A DNA stretch of 64,000 bases, from assembly GCA_027574665.1 (NCBI GenBank), contig CM050690.1, positions 74,195,433 through 74,259,432 of the forward strand, given 5' to 3'. The DNA comes from Rhynochetos jubatus. Its lineage: Eukaryota; Chordata; Aves; Eurypygiformes; Rhynochetidae. A program made the position numbers and the translations under genes. This document shows, in pieces, positions 1 to 10,860 of the stretch. How positions within the stretch are numbered: the stretch's first letter is position 1; each line of letters opens with the position of its first letter. A model generated the notes under the pieces. That model saw only the letters and a program-made list of their open reading frames with translations, had not been told where the DNA came from and did not search any database.

Positions 1-881
1 TAATGGATTGTCACAGCATCTTTAAGCCCACATCATTTCCCTACTCATCCCTAGATGTCTTAGAGTGTAAGAACTGCAAAAGGGTTGCAGGTGAGCAGGA
101 TTAGAGGAATTGTTTGATGAAAGCAGGGCAGGTGGGGACGTTTTGACACCTCCTGGCAGAACAGAGACTCCTGCTTGGTCATGTCTGAGACTCGAAGAGG
201 AAAAGGCAGCTGGAGAGAAAGCAGGGAGCCTGCATACAGCTCCGAGCCAGCTCACAGAAAAAAGTGGGAGCCCATCCCAGCTGTCAGCCAGCACCTGCCT
301 TGACAGGGTTTAGCAGGTAGAGGAGGCAGTCGTGCATCAGTGGTGTGGACAGTGGTGGGAACCCTATCTCGGAGGAGTGCAGGGTGAGCGCTCCAGCTGG
401 AACAAAGTACTTGCAGTCAAATCCTTCATTATGTGCTTTTGTGTACCTGTTAGAAGCTGACCCCTTGAGCTTCTTAAGCAGTGTGAGTTTGTCATCCTCC
501 CCGGGGATGCAGCCTTGCAAAGACCTGCTGCGTACCTGGAGGTGTCAGCCCCAAGGCACTGGCCATTCCGCTCCCTATTTATCTGCCTTGGCAAAGACTC
601 TACAGTTTAAGTGGGATAAATCTAAGCTAAAGCATCTCTCCAGTGCCTATCAGTAGATCATTAATCTGGTAGGGCGTGACACTTGTTAATGAGGGAGCAC
701 AGGCAAGGGAGAGGAGCGCGCGCAGCCAGAGTTACACAAACTCAGTCCATCAGAGCACGTCTAATCAAATGCACTTTTCAAACACACTGTACTTTAGTGT
801 GGTAATTGCACTATTTTCCATGGTCTTAGAAGCAGGAGCATGGAGACATCATGGAGGATGGGTCACAGGGACATGCTGGTT
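1..881. other. non-coding, nothing recognised
   Basis: No repeat family, exon or RNA gene is recognised. The short open frames (under 105 codons) lack protein-like motifs and overlap each other on both strands, as expected by chance. Confidence 0.5.
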
Positions 882-1028
882 GTTCTGGAAGTGTTCAAGG
901 CCAGGCTGAATGGGGCTTTAAGCAACCTGGTCTGGTGTAAGGTGTCTCTGCCCATGGCAGGGGGGTTGGAACTAGACCAGTTTTAAGGTGCCTTCCAACC
1001 TAAATCATTCTGTGATCCCATGATTCTG
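882..1028 (+). mobile_element. CR1 LINE, 3' end fragment
   Basis: This is a 5'-truncated CR1 retrotransposon, of which only the last ~150 bp remain. The sequence runs through the end of the ORF2-derived region ('GGAAGTGTTCAAGGCCAGGC'), the CATGGCAGGGGGGTTGGAAC block and CCTTCCAACC, and ends in a degenerate tail 'TTCTGTGATCCCATGATTCTG'-like. That tail is the short ATTCTATG-type repeat typical of CR1. Severe 5' truncation is the usual state of CR1 copies. It codes for nothing now. Confidence 0.93.
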
Positions 1029-2090
1029 CAACTGTGTGGCTTACTTCCCTCTGCAGGTACACAGGACGTGATCGGCTTTAAATCAACAGGTCGTGCCCAG
1101 TGGTGAACTATCTGCAGCTGCCTGAAGCCCATTATGGTCAGTGGAAAGCCTGGCACTGGCTAATGTGGTCTCCCTGCAATCGGGCCTTCTGATGGGGGGA
1201 GTCACCTTATTTCCCTTGGTAAATCCCACCCTGCAAGACAGTGGTGCAGGACAGTCTGCTCTTGGGGGATGGGGTGAGCATTACCTCTGTTAGAAATAAC
1301 TCTTTGCTTTTTAAGTATCCCGTGTTTCATAGAGTTATTTTTCTTTCCAGCTTGGCAATGTCCATTTAAGGCAGCTTAAACAAAACTTGACCTGATGGTG
1401 AAGCTGAGAGCTGATGTCAGAGGGAGATTTACCTCGTCAAATTACTATTTAGTGGCAGAATGTTTTAAAAATAAGCTGAAATGTCCAACACAATTTTTCT
1501 AGTGAAGGAGATCAAATGTATCCAGAGAGATTCAATGCCATTCCTGTTTTATGCTTTGACATCTCAAATCAGGGCTTGGCTGGTTCCACCTGGGCTCTTT
1601 ATGAGTTTAGTGTAGATCAGAGCTAAGGCTCTTTCTGTTCCGGGTGTCAGCTGTGTGACTTTACTCCTCCTTCCCTCAAGGAGGACTCCTGAAAGATTCC
1701 CAAGCAGCAAGCCAAAGGTTGGTCACCTCAACCCTTCCATTTCGTGCTTTCCTGCACCACCATGAAATCGCCCATTAATACCCGATTCCCTGAACACTGG
1801 CCAGGAAACGGATATGTGCTAATGTTTGACTGCATTGCCAATATGCAGGAGCATCTGTCACAGAAAAGCCCTGTCCAAATATGTTTGCGTGTGTGGTCAC
1901 ACCAGCATCCCAGATCATGCACTCACACAGTTATTGCATGACTACCCAACTTCGTTTGTATGAGTATCAAACTCCATTTTCCTCTCACTTCATATCTGCA
2001 TACTTATTTGCTTGTTGCTTGCCCTGCTCATCTATATGTGCACATGCATTCCTCCACCCAGGCGTACATGGAGGGCTTGTAGCACCAGTA
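1029..2090. other. non-coding, nothing recognised
   Basis: AT-moderate sequence with no recognised repeat, RNA gene or exon. Overlapping open frames near 1730-1940 on both strands have no family resemblance. Confidence 0.45.
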
Positions 2091-2099
2091 TTTAGACAT

Positions 2100-2345
2100 G
2101 AATTTGCAGCTAATGCATTTGAGGACAAACCTGTGAACAAGAATTTCCCTGCTAGGGTATCTCTGAATAAGTGCTTACATACATAAGTATTCTTTCGCCA
2201 GCAAATTCTTAGATAAATCCTCATCAGTTCATATAAGTGCAAGTACTTGCTTTGGGATTTGCCTGCCAATACATATCTGAAGATACACTTGCCTGAAAAT
2301 TCATATCCACATGCAGCTCTGCATGCGAATGCAGGTTCAAAGAAT
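2100..2345. repeat. decayed tandem repeat, ~30-bp period
   Basis: Three consecutive units begin at 2261, 2291 and 2321, each with a start like GCCTGCCAATACATATC (GCCTGAAAATTCATATC, GCATGCGAATGCAG). The spacing is exactly 30 bp. Looser relatives of the same unit appear to the left near 2148 (CCTGCTAGGGTATCTCTG) and 2197 (GCCAGCAAATTCTTAGAT). In the minus frame this gives a recurring (A/S)GK(F/C/S) peptide pattern, which is a by-product of the repeat. It is probably an old minisatellite worn by substitution. The left boundary is uncertain. Confidence 0.45.
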
Positions 2346-4404
2346 CTCACCTCGCGCTTTCCTTTTTTACCTACACCTTTTCAGCCTGGATTCCGCCACA
2401 ATAAGTATTCACAAGAAAAGCAAGCAATGGGGGAGGTGAATGCCTTCAAAGCAAATCATGGCTCTTATTCAGATGAATGGTGGAGGAGTCTTTTTTTTCT
2501 GATACTGTCCTTCCTGCTCTTGTGATATGCATATGATTCTGTATGTTTCCATTTGAGGCCTGAGGAACTCTGCTAGTTTCCCCCCTCCCGCTGCCCACAA
2601 GCCAAAAAGACGATAAGGGAATATAATGAACACAAACAATAGTGGAGACTGAATTTGACTTTTTTTCTCGGGGGACAGGCAGGACTCACAGATGTAGGAA
2701 TATTATTGAATTCCTTTGGATACATTTGATCTCTCGGCCAAAAAAGTATGTGGGACATTTCCGCTTATTTTTAAAACATTCTGCCACAAAACAGTAATTC
2801 AATTAACGAAAGCTCCCACTGATGTCAGCCCCGAGCTTCAGCCTGGCTGAGCATTTCTCTCTGCTGCGAGCACAAAAGCCACCTTAAAGGGGAGCGACCA
2901 ATCTACACATGTTTGGAAAGGAAAAGCCTTCATGAAATCTTTTATGATTTAAAGTGAAGCCATGTAATAAACAAAGTGTGTTGCTCATTAAATGCACCCA
3001 TGTGCAAACAGGCCTTCGCCAGTGGGTTGTGGTGTTTCAGCCTGGCTTCAGGTGAGTCTGGAGCCCTGAGAGGTGTCTAAGCCTCGTGCTGAGGTACCGC
3101 ATTGTGCTTCTCTCCGATCAGCCTGTTTCCTCTGCTTCCATCCCTCCTGGCAAAGAAAATGAGAGATTCAACGTCTCTGCTCTGTGAAGTCAGCTTCATT
3201 TTCATGCATTAACTGAGGGCTCCAAATTCTTCAGGCCAGAGGTGTTCAAAACACATGCTTTCCCTGGAATAACTACCTCTCCCCCCCCGCCTCAAACCCA
3301 AACAATTACCTTGGCCATATGTTTTGTAAAAAGCACTTTTCACAAAGACAACATCTTCTATGAAATAGAACCTGACAGCTCTCTTTTAACGCAACGTTAA
3401 ATGTGAGGTTTTAATCTCATAAACCTCAGGAAATTCAGAAGCTGATCTTCCCCCAGAAGCTTTAACTCTGCCCCTTTGTGCATATACCCTCCAACTGGAG
3501 CCCTCGCCAGACGAGCACACGAAAATACTTTCCAGCAAAATGCTACGTGTATAATTCCGATGCCTCTCAGGTTGCAGGCAAAAGTGCAATTTAAACACAA
3601 ATCAAAATCAGACAATTAAGGTTACTTAAAAAGTAATATTGGAGACACATTATTCAACATCATTTGGGAATATGCAATTTCCCAATATGGATATGGAAAT
3701 AAACTGAGACTGAGACACTGCAGTGGCAATGTGTTTGAAATACCTGGGTAGCTGGATTAGAAAGTAAATCAGGCTTCCAGGACCCTTGCTCACGTGCAGT
3801 CAGGCTGAGAGCACTCGAAACTTGTTTCTGTGTCACAGCTGTTCAGAGCCATCTATGAAATGAACCTCATGGCTCTCTGTCCATCCTGGATGAGTGAATC
3901 TCCACAAGAAAAAAAATGCAGATCTTATCTAAAATACTTTGCCTGGAGTCCTAGCTGAGGGCAAGAGAGTGAGTCTTCTGCTCTGAAAGATGTCCCTTGC
4001 TCTGGGGCAGAGCTGGGGTTCACTATGCAGATGGTGGGAGGGAAAGCAGATGGAGCTTGCTGTCCTGCCCTGCTTGGTGTGGCTGAACTGACTCCCAGCA
4101 TAAACAACAGATTTCCCCCTTGTGCACATGCATGTGCACACACAGGAAAACCTCGCACCAGCGGAGGAATCCCATGTCTCTATGGCCACAAGCATGGTCT
4201 CTGCAGTCCCATGATCTGCCAGCTCCAGCCTCCTGCACACCCTGCGGGATGCTCAGACAGGTTCCACCTGAGGGGATCAGTGGAAATGTATAGTCAAATC
4301 TTCGAGGCACCAATGTGGGTAATAGAAGAGATGGCTGGGGTTTAGCGTTGGCGTCTCTAACTGACAACCTCATTGACTGGGTAAGTGTGCCTTGCTGTAG
4401 GAAA
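2346..4404. other. non-coding, nothing recognised
   Basis: No transposon, exon or RNA gene is recognised. A C-run lies near 3282-3289. The open frames at 3386-3615 and 3925-4240 overlap in several frames and resemble no known family. Confidence 0.45.
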
Positions 4405-4678
4405 TCCCTTAGCAATAGGACAAGGGGTTTTAAGCTAAAAGAAGGTAGATTCAGACTAGACATAAAGAAGAAACTTTTTACAAAGAGAGTGGTAAAACAC
4501 TGGCACAGGTTGCCCAGAGAGGCAGGAGATGATCCATCCCTGGAAACATTCAAGGTCAGGTTGGACGTGGGTCTGAGCAACCTGATCTAGTGGAAGATGT
4601 CCCTGCTCATTGCTGGGGGGGTTGGACCAGATTGCCTTTAAAAGTCCCTCCCGACTCAAACTATTCAATGTTTCTATG
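4405..4678 (+). mobile_element. CR1 LINE, 3' end fragment
   Basis: A 5'-truncated CR1. The translated part in the frame ending at 4590 shows the conserved end of CR1 ORF2: GRFRLDIKKKLFTKRV, then HWHRLPRE, then PSLETFKVRLD. After a stop comes the 3' UTR with TTGCTGGGGGGGTTGGACCAGATTG-like sequence and a short TTCTATG tail. The last ORF2 codons are still open, but everything upstream of the C-terminal tail is missing. It is a dead copy. Confidence 0.95.
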
Positions 4679-6569
4679 TAATGATAAGGCTGCCTAGCTA
4701 CAGGAGAGTAGGTATAACCTTTCAGTACTTTGTGGTATACAGTGCCAGACTGCCAGCCTGAGGCATTTCAGAATCTGAACGGACCTTGAGGGGCTTGTAA
4801 GGGGTTACACTGTCTCCTTAGAGTGTGAAGTGAGGTGCAGAGGACAAGGGGAGAACTAATGGGGAAGAACGGTCTACATGTCTTATTATGGACTTCATCT
4901 GTGCATCCTTCCTATGGGACGGGGGCTCAGCTGCCACCTGCTGCAACATCCCTGTGACCTGCAGGACTGTGCAAGTGTCAGATCTGCACACCCTTGTGTG
5001 CCACGTCATGATGGCACGGTGAGGGACAGCTTGAGAGCAGGCACCCAGAACCCCTCCCGTTCAGTGACCCCCAGGGCTGCTGCTGCAAGTGACTCATGGG
5101 ACACACGCGTTCTTGTTGCAGCACTTTTCAGTTCACCCTGTGAAGAGGGTGAGGACTGGAGGCAAACTGAGCTGGGACCTGATTCCCAGTGTCTTTCTAC
5201 CAGACAGCTCCCAGCCTTGGGAAAGGAGCACACTGACAGATGGACAGCAAATGCATCCAGGGGCCTGAGGATGGGACAAATAGTTTTCTGCTTTCATTGC
5301 CTGGAGGCAATGAAGAAACTAAATCCACTAAATCCACCGCATCAGTCAGCCGTGTGCTATGGGTCACTGTGAATGTGAAGGATAGGGAGAGAAGAGTCTG
5401 AAGATGAATATGCCAGTGCTGTTGTATGCTTCAAGGCATTTATGTATAACCCAGGGCAACATCGCTGTAGTTCCCGTCCCCATCCCACCAAGCAGAATGA
5501 CCGTGAGCTGGCGGGTGAAACACCAGCATTTCTCCAGTTGTGCTTGACCCAATGGGTTAGAGCTCCTTGCAGGGCATCAGATGGGGTCTGACCCTGCAGC
5601 CTCTGGAGCTCAGTCCTCACTGACACTCGTGGCATCGCTGGAGCTGTGAGCCCAGCCTGGCCAGAAGCTGTGGCAGCTCGAGCAGCTCAGGTGCAAATGC
5701 CTGGTGCCTGGCCCTCTGCTCACCGAGCGTGAGGCAGGACATGCCTCACACACTGCTCTGGCTCCTTCCACCCTCCAGCATTTTGTTTCTCTGAGCAAGA
5801 GAGCCGGCAAGACAAATCTGCATTTCAGAAGCAAGGACAGATGCTCATGCCAAGCGGCTTTGATCAAAGCCCTTGTTTAGTTATCCAAGGCAAGGGAAAC
5901 AGCTGGACATGCTCCTGCTGGGGAAAGGCTCTTTCCTCCTTTCTCCAAGCTCAGCCAAATTCAGCATGGCCAGGAGAGATCGTTTTGCAAACTGAGCCTC
6001 TTTGGGGAGGGGGATCCTTCTCTTCAGGATACTGAATGTTTAGATCAGTCCCAGAAGGATCCTCCAGGTCCCTGTTTCTGCTGTGTTGGGCAATCACACT
6101 GTGACCCTGGAGAACACATACCTTTGTTCTGGGGGGCAGGCATTAGAGGTGGGGAGGTGGGGGGGTACCTAGCCTGCAAGTGTCAGCCCCTGGCATAAAC
6201 AGCCCAGTCTCAGGACCTTCAGGAGGCTGACAGGGAGGCTCCACACCGTGAAGAAGGGTTTTCTCCCCACCAAAGTGCTCATCTCCTAGGGAAGGCTAGA
6301 AGGGATCGTGTCTCCATCTTGAATTGTCTAGAAAAATTTGTGGTGGGCTGAGCCCAATCAAGAGAGATTTTACAGAGTCTTCCAGTGGGGACAGGAAAGT
6401 AAAGGGACAAAAGAACAGGATCACAAAAGTATCAGCCTTGAAGAGTGAGATATTTCTGTGGCTGAGCAGAGGCTCAGAGTCCTTGGCTCAAGAAACAGGA
6501 TGAAGCAGCCACGCCGCCTGTTTTTCTGAAACCCAATCTCCCCCAGCTTCATGTCTCCCCACACTAAGG
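4679..6569. other. non-coding, nothing recognised
   Basis: No repeat or gene is recognised. The 164-codon frame at 4878-5372 has no domain-like features and overlaps antisense frames of similar length. A G-rich stretch at 6131-6165 (G6, G4, G7 runs) could fold as a G-quadruplex. Confidence 0.4.
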
Positions 6570-6660
6570 GCTCCTCTCCTCTCCCTTTCCCTTTCCCCTT
6601 CTTTTTTTTTTTTTTTTTTTTTTTCCCTTCCTAAGAGAAAAAAAGAGAGGAAGGACAGAG
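6570..6660. repeat. pyrimidine tract with T23
   Basis: A C/T-only stretch leads into an uninterrupted run of 23 T (6602-6624) and is followed by a purine-rich AGAGAAAAAAAGAGAGG segment. This is simple low-complexity sequence, prone to slippage. Confidence 0.9.
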
Positions 6661-8039
6661 CTGGTGCTGTTTTCCCAAAGTGTTTCCCCCAGGGCCTTTG
6701 TTTGGAGCATCAAATTTCCTTTGAAATGGCTATGTGGGAAACACAGTTTCTTGGGTCACTTCCCAAATGAAAAAGAAAAAAAAGACAATAAAAAAAATTA
6801 AATAGGAAAATAAAATTCAACATATGAAGAGCAGAAGCCAAATCACAGCAGCTCTCTGTCCCATTTAATCCTTGGTCCTAGGGAGGAGACTGAAAATTCT
6901 GTTGGGAACAGTAATTTTGCATTACTATGTTCCCGCTCCTAAATGTCTTTCTGGCTCCCTCCCTGGATTAGCCTTTTTGCCCTTTTTCCATTTAAATTCC
7001 ACTAAGATTTGGGGCATCATCTACTTGCAAGTTGAGCGTAGGAACAGACAGCTGACTGGATACAATTCCTGGAGTCTATTCCAGACCACCAAAGCAAGTG
7101 GGAGAAGAGGATGAGCTTCTCTTTAAACACTTGTTTGTGATTTGAAGACAAAGGTGATTATTACGGGTACAAGGACTCACACTTCTGTCTTGCCATCTGC
7201 CTCTGCTCCTAACCAGCCCTTGGTTGTCATCTTTGCTTTGACTCACTCCAGGAAAACGCGTGTGCTGGTGCTGAGCCCTGTATCCCACCCTGCTGCATGC
7301 ACCCTGACTCCTGGGCAGCTGTGCTTGAAGGTGCGGTGAACTCTTGAAAGCTGCAGCCTGAGGTCTCCACGAAGACATCAGCTGCCTAGAAACTTTTCTC
7401 AAACTTCTCCTAGTGCCTGCTGACATGTGAGAAGCTTTCTGCCACCTGGCCTTCTTGGCAAGCAACAGACACTGTCTGTCCCTCTTTGATGTGCTGCAAA
7501 TGTGTTTTGACCGGGAGTAAGCAGAAGTCCCTCAGCTTTCTGCCAAACTGATAGAGTAAAGCAACGGACTAAGTTGGCTGGGGTCAACACTCCAGACCTG
7601 TACTCATCCCTGCTTGAACTCTGCAGACAGGCCCGCAAAGCGTGCAAAACCGAGGACAAATAAAGCGTTTTCCAGCCCAGATCATCCTTACTTTCCCCAC
7701 ACAGACCCACACAAAGCAGTGCTGGCTGATATGACAGGAAGGTGCCAAAAAAGACACCAGATGGACTATCCAGGACAGTTTTCCTTGGGTTTTGTTTATA
7801 TCACGCTTGAAAAATCTGTCTTCTTACTGGTTGCCCAGCCAAGGAAATGTGCAAAACACCCAGCCTTATTGAGACTTGAAAGTCGATAGCTCTGCTAAGC
7901 CTGGTTTTCCACGCACACAGAAAGTCAGCTCTTCTTGCTGTTCCTCACAGTTTCTTTGAGTGACTTTGTCACATCTGGGAACCTCATGGCTACCCTGAAG
8001 CTTGATTTTCTGGTCCAGCAGAGCTGGGGCCCCTCCTGA
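6661..8039. other. non-coding, nothing recognised
   Basis: An A-rich patch at 6770-6820 is followed by unrecognised sequence. If the gypsy element starting near 8040 once had gag and an LTR, they should lie here, but I see no zinc knuckle (CCHC) or LTR boundary. Confidence 0.4.
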
Positions 8040-8429
8040 CCTTGTTGAATCTGGTGGTGGTTGTGTTGCAGAGTTTCCCAAGTCCAGCTCCCAGACCACC
8101 TTGTGATCATGCAGTTTGATTCCATCAACATGACGCATTCCCCTGCTATTTGGCATCTCATTCTTGCAGTGCATCACCTCTGAATTTCGCAGAAATCCCA
8201 TCAGTACAGACACAGTTTGTCCAAAGTGACCATTTTTTTGGTCCATGATGTTGATGTCCTGGAGATAATTTGGTCACACTCACCACCCTTATGTCCAGCA
8301 AACCCAAGTGAATCTCTCCCCCAGACCTCTGAAAAATACCTGTATGAAAGCTGCTTGGTACATGAATTCAGTTTTTTGCTATCTAAACAGTTTGAATTTT
8401 GGAGCCAGCACCTCAGTTGAAATAATTTA
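8040..8429 (+). pseudogene. possible gypsy protease remnant
   Basis: Directly upstream of the clear reverse transcriptase, the + strand reads LVESGGGCVAEF at 8041-8076. This resembles the aspartic-protease active-site region (usual core DSG, here ESG) of Ty3/gypsy pol. Further on, 'LETIW'-like and DFKPRRNALEK stretches sit where the linker before the RT of this class lies, with the latter (8448-8480) directly before the RT. Stops and frame changes interrupt the whole segment. The match is weak alone; position and order support it. An antisense frame (7866-8246, minus) covers the same bases and is judged chance. Confidence 0.35.
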
Positions 8430-9110
8430 CTACTTCTACAGACTAGATTTTAAACCCCGCAGGAATGCCTTAGAAAAAAAAAAAAAAAAGGCCTAACAAA
8501 GAATTTCATTCACTCATATATGTCCCTCCGGTACCTCCATTGTGTTTGTTAAAAAGGATGGCTCTTTATGCCTTGTCATTGACTGCATCAAATCGTGAAA
8601 AATAAATAATGATCAAAACCAAATGTCATCTGTCTTTAATTAATGAACTGTTGAAAAGGACACAGAGTGCCAGGATGTTTATGGAGTTGGGCTCAGAGCT
8701 TGCAGCTTGGTGTGTATTTATGAAGGTGTTGACTAGACAGTTCTAGTCTATGTAGAACACATTTACTTTGAATATTTAGCTACACTGTTCCAGTTGGTGC
8801 CTTACATCAGTAACGTCTGCATGGATGTATCAGGTTCAGTTCTGGCTGGCTGCGTGGACAGTGCTGGTCCTTTCTAGCTGGTGCTTGAGAAAACAAGCTG
8901 TCCATAAAAAGTGAAAAGTTCACTGGTGTGCAACTCCTTGGATACGTCATATCCTCAGAGGCAATAACCATAAAACTAAAGCCTTTCTCCCATTGCTGGA
9001 TGTGCTCCAAAGAAAGTCTGGGACCTTCACAGCACCTTTGGGTTCACCAGTTTTTACAGATATTTTATAGAGAACTTTTGCAAGAGTGATGTTTCTGATC
9101 ATCCTTGTGG
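8430..9110 (+). pseudogene. Ty3/gypsy reverse transcriptase fossil
   Basis: This is a decayed RT domain of a Ty3/gypsy LTR retrotransposon, the enzyme that copies element RNA into DNA. Landmarks occur in the right order and spacing with frame shifts between them: GLTKNFIHS just after the A-run, SIVFVKKDGS (8539-8565), SLINELLKR (8633-8659), FMELGSELAAW where the first catalytic Asp should be (LD is now LG), FEYLA (8767-8781), a GCVDS in place of the YLDD active site, KSEKF then QLLGYVIS (8931-8954), and FTSFYRYFIENF (9037-9078). Several in-frame stops, at least four frame changes and loss of both catalytic motifs show it is dead. The set of motifs excludes LINE RT and fits gypsy/chromovirus-type pol. 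No intact frame remains, so domestication is unlikely. Confidence 0.85.
8474..8489. repeat. A16 run inside the gypsy fossil
   Basis: Sixteen A residues lie between the NALEK linker and GLTKNF of the RT remnant. The run probably grew by slippage from a Lys-rich codon patch and shifts the frame. Confidence 0.9.
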
Positions 9111-9480
9111 GGAAAAGCAGTGAATTCTACAGACACAAGAAACCCAGCTGGCTGAACGGCTAAAAATACATTTGGCTTGGCATCTTTCCTTGTGCACCAA
9201 GACTTTGCATAAACCTTCATTCTTCAGAGGAATGAACACAGCTATGAAATCAGAACTGCTCTTTTGTGTCACTGTGGGCCCCAAAATGAAATCCATCCCT
9301 GTATGTGGTATTCTTGGAAGCTCAATGGAATAAAATTACGAGATCAGCAACAAGAATATTGCTGGCTATTGAAGTACCTTCTATCCACGACATCATCATC
9401 TGCAACGTACACAAGTTTCAGATCATTTGTTCAGAGACAATAAGAAACCTGCGTGTCCGTGCTCCATGAAGGCCACAAAC
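9111..9480 (+). pseudogene. gypsy RNase H fossil
   Basis: This continues the gypsy pol fossil. RNase H removes RNA from the RNA-DNA hybrid during reverse transcription. The best block is 9300-9450, reading LYVVFLEAQWNKITRSATRI and then LLAIE (RILLAIE at 9353-9373). It aligns in register with the conserved FFSRKLSPAE...RELLAI part of gypsy RNase H, followed by a HKFQIICSE segment at the place of the F.V.TDHK motif. The first third (9111-9290) is too decayed to align securely. Stops at several points make it a pseudogene. Confidence 0.65.
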
Positions 9481-9939
9481 CAATGCTAAATCCTTTAATT
9501 CTTGTTATTCTCCAGTTGCAACTTCCTCCTGACATCTTGTCTGGGCTCTAAAAATGGCAGGCCCAATCAATAAGCCATCCTATAACAGTGAGTATCCTGA
9601 CCCTGAAGGCAATATCAAAGAATGTGCCATTATTCTACCACACTGTCATTTTGTCAATGTCAGCTTGAGTAATGACTGCTACCTTGCATCAAATGCAGTC
9701 TACCCTGAAGTTCGTTCACCATTAAGATCATGTCTGCTGAGGAGAGTGCAAGCTCAGCTATGAAATCCCAGACCAAGAAGGACATTTGTTTTGTTGTTGA
9801 TGTGGTACTGCACCAAGCTATACATCAGCTCTCGTGACATGCTCTCAGATGAACAGCAGCCATGCCAAACTTTTAGGTACCCTCAACCCATTCCGAAGCC
9901 CATTTTAATCATGGTCAGGCATTTTCATTGGATTTGATT
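9481..9939 (+). pseudogene. gypsy linker and integrase N-terminal remnant
   Basis: The frame stays open from 9554 to 9763. It includes ECAIILPHCHFVNV, in the place where gypsy elements have an 'ILP...FVG' segment between RNase H and integrase. Near 9850-9945 a SSHAKLLGT...SWSGIF pattern is compatible with the HPG...FWWP region of the integrase zinc-binding domain. Each similarity is weak; the evidence is order and spacing behind RT and RNase H. The segment ends where an antisense CR1 has inserted. Confidence 0.4.
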
Positions 9940-10300
9940 AAGAAGATAAGGATAGGTGCACTCAGTCAGACCAAAGGTCCATTATAACACTGTCGTGTCT
10001 CTGGCAATGGCCAGCAGCTGTTGCCTACACTGCAAAGTATAAGAACATGGCAAGGATATAGTTATAATTCCCCTGAGTACTCTGCCAGGCTCCAGCGATT
10101 TCCATCATACAGACACCCTGAGACAGGTGAGGACGTGCTTAATAGCCAGCCGTAGCATACTCCTCCATGAGTTTGTCCGGTCACCTTTTAAACTCACATA
10201 AACTCTTATCGTCCAGAGCATCCTGAGGCAAAGGGTTCGGCAGCTTAATTACATATTGTGAGAGGAATTGCTCCCTTCTGTTTGTTTTGAAAAAGCGAAG
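9940..10300 (-). mobile_element. ancient CR1 3' end, antisense, nested in gypsy
   Basis: Read on the minus strand this is the 3' end of an old CR1 of the turtle/L3-like type. The + strand shows its hallmark GTCAGACCAAAGGTCCAT (9965-9982), then a CTGGCAATGGCCAG block, TAATAGCC, CTCCATGAGTTTGTCC, CATCCTGAGGCAAAGGGTTC and CTTCTGTTTGTTTTGAAAA. These correspond to the well-known reverse-complement order of that CR1 family. The 3' tail lies near 9940 and the 5' truncation near 10300. It sits between the two halves of the gypsy integrase remnant, so it inserted after the gypsy element. Confidence 0.88.
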
Positions 10301-10620
10301 CTCTTTGAATCTTCAGTGTGATTGACATGAGTTGGGTGCTATGGCTGGAACAAAATGGTTATTGGAACAAAAATGTTCCACCTGTGTGAAAAGCGTGATT
10401 GCTTGGGAAGGAGTGCATTTGTGCTGCCGTCATTTATTTTCAAATGTCACAGGTCAATGTTCTGCATTATTACTTGTGGTGAAACTCAATTTGACACATT
10501 ATTGTGAGAACTATTTAAAATGTCGAAGGGGGATAGGCATATCATACCTGTCTATCACACCAAGATGGAAAGCCAGTTTGAATAAATTAGCCATGACTTG
10601 AACCATTCATTTCAGACTCA
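10301..10620 (+). pseudogene. possible gypsy integrase remnant after CR1
   Basis: The frame at 10332-10601 contains KCSTCVKS (CSTC at 10374-10385), which fits the CxxC half of the integrase HHCC zinc motif. About 20 residues later comes SNVTGQCSALLLVV, resembling the start of the integrase catalytic core (…DFVTGLP…ILVVVDRF). A later MESQFE could be the eroded SDRGSQF. The left half of the zinc motif lies just before the nested CR1 at 9940. I infer one integrase gene split by the insertion. The core catalytic Asp positions are not preserved. Confidence 0.42.
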
Positions 10621-10848
10621 TTGACTGCTGCTGATCTGACTGGGTTTTATTCCTTCCGTGTACTGAACTTTGCCTGTAACAATTCTAAGAGTGTGTCTGG
10701 CAGCCACTACCTGCTTTGCACCAGTTATTTCACCTACAATTTCATCACACTTTGCCAAAGGTTTCTCATATTCCTTCAGCTTGAAGCCTGATAAAGCATC
10801 TTCTGGCAACCTTTCAGACCTTAGAGAACATACAGAGATTACAAACAA
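10618..10848 (-). other. unrecognised 76-codon frame
   Basis: The minus frame has a fairly protein-like composition, with a stretch KLKEYEKPLAKCDEIVGEI and balanced charged and hydrophobic residues. It has no recognisable domain. A pyrimidine-rich stretch followed by AG lies just upstream on the minus strand, so it could be an exon. It could equally be antisense of the decayed integrase end, or chance. I assign no function. Confidence 0.2.
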
Positions 10849-10860
10849 ACCAAACTGACT

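Noticed and set aside
4023..4580. 185-codon minus frame
   Set aside because: Its N-terminal third is antisense to the CR1 at 4405-4678 and the rest has no motif.
7866..8246. 126-codon minus frame
   Set aside because: The + strand of this region leads in order into the gypsy RT; the antisense frame has no recognised domain.
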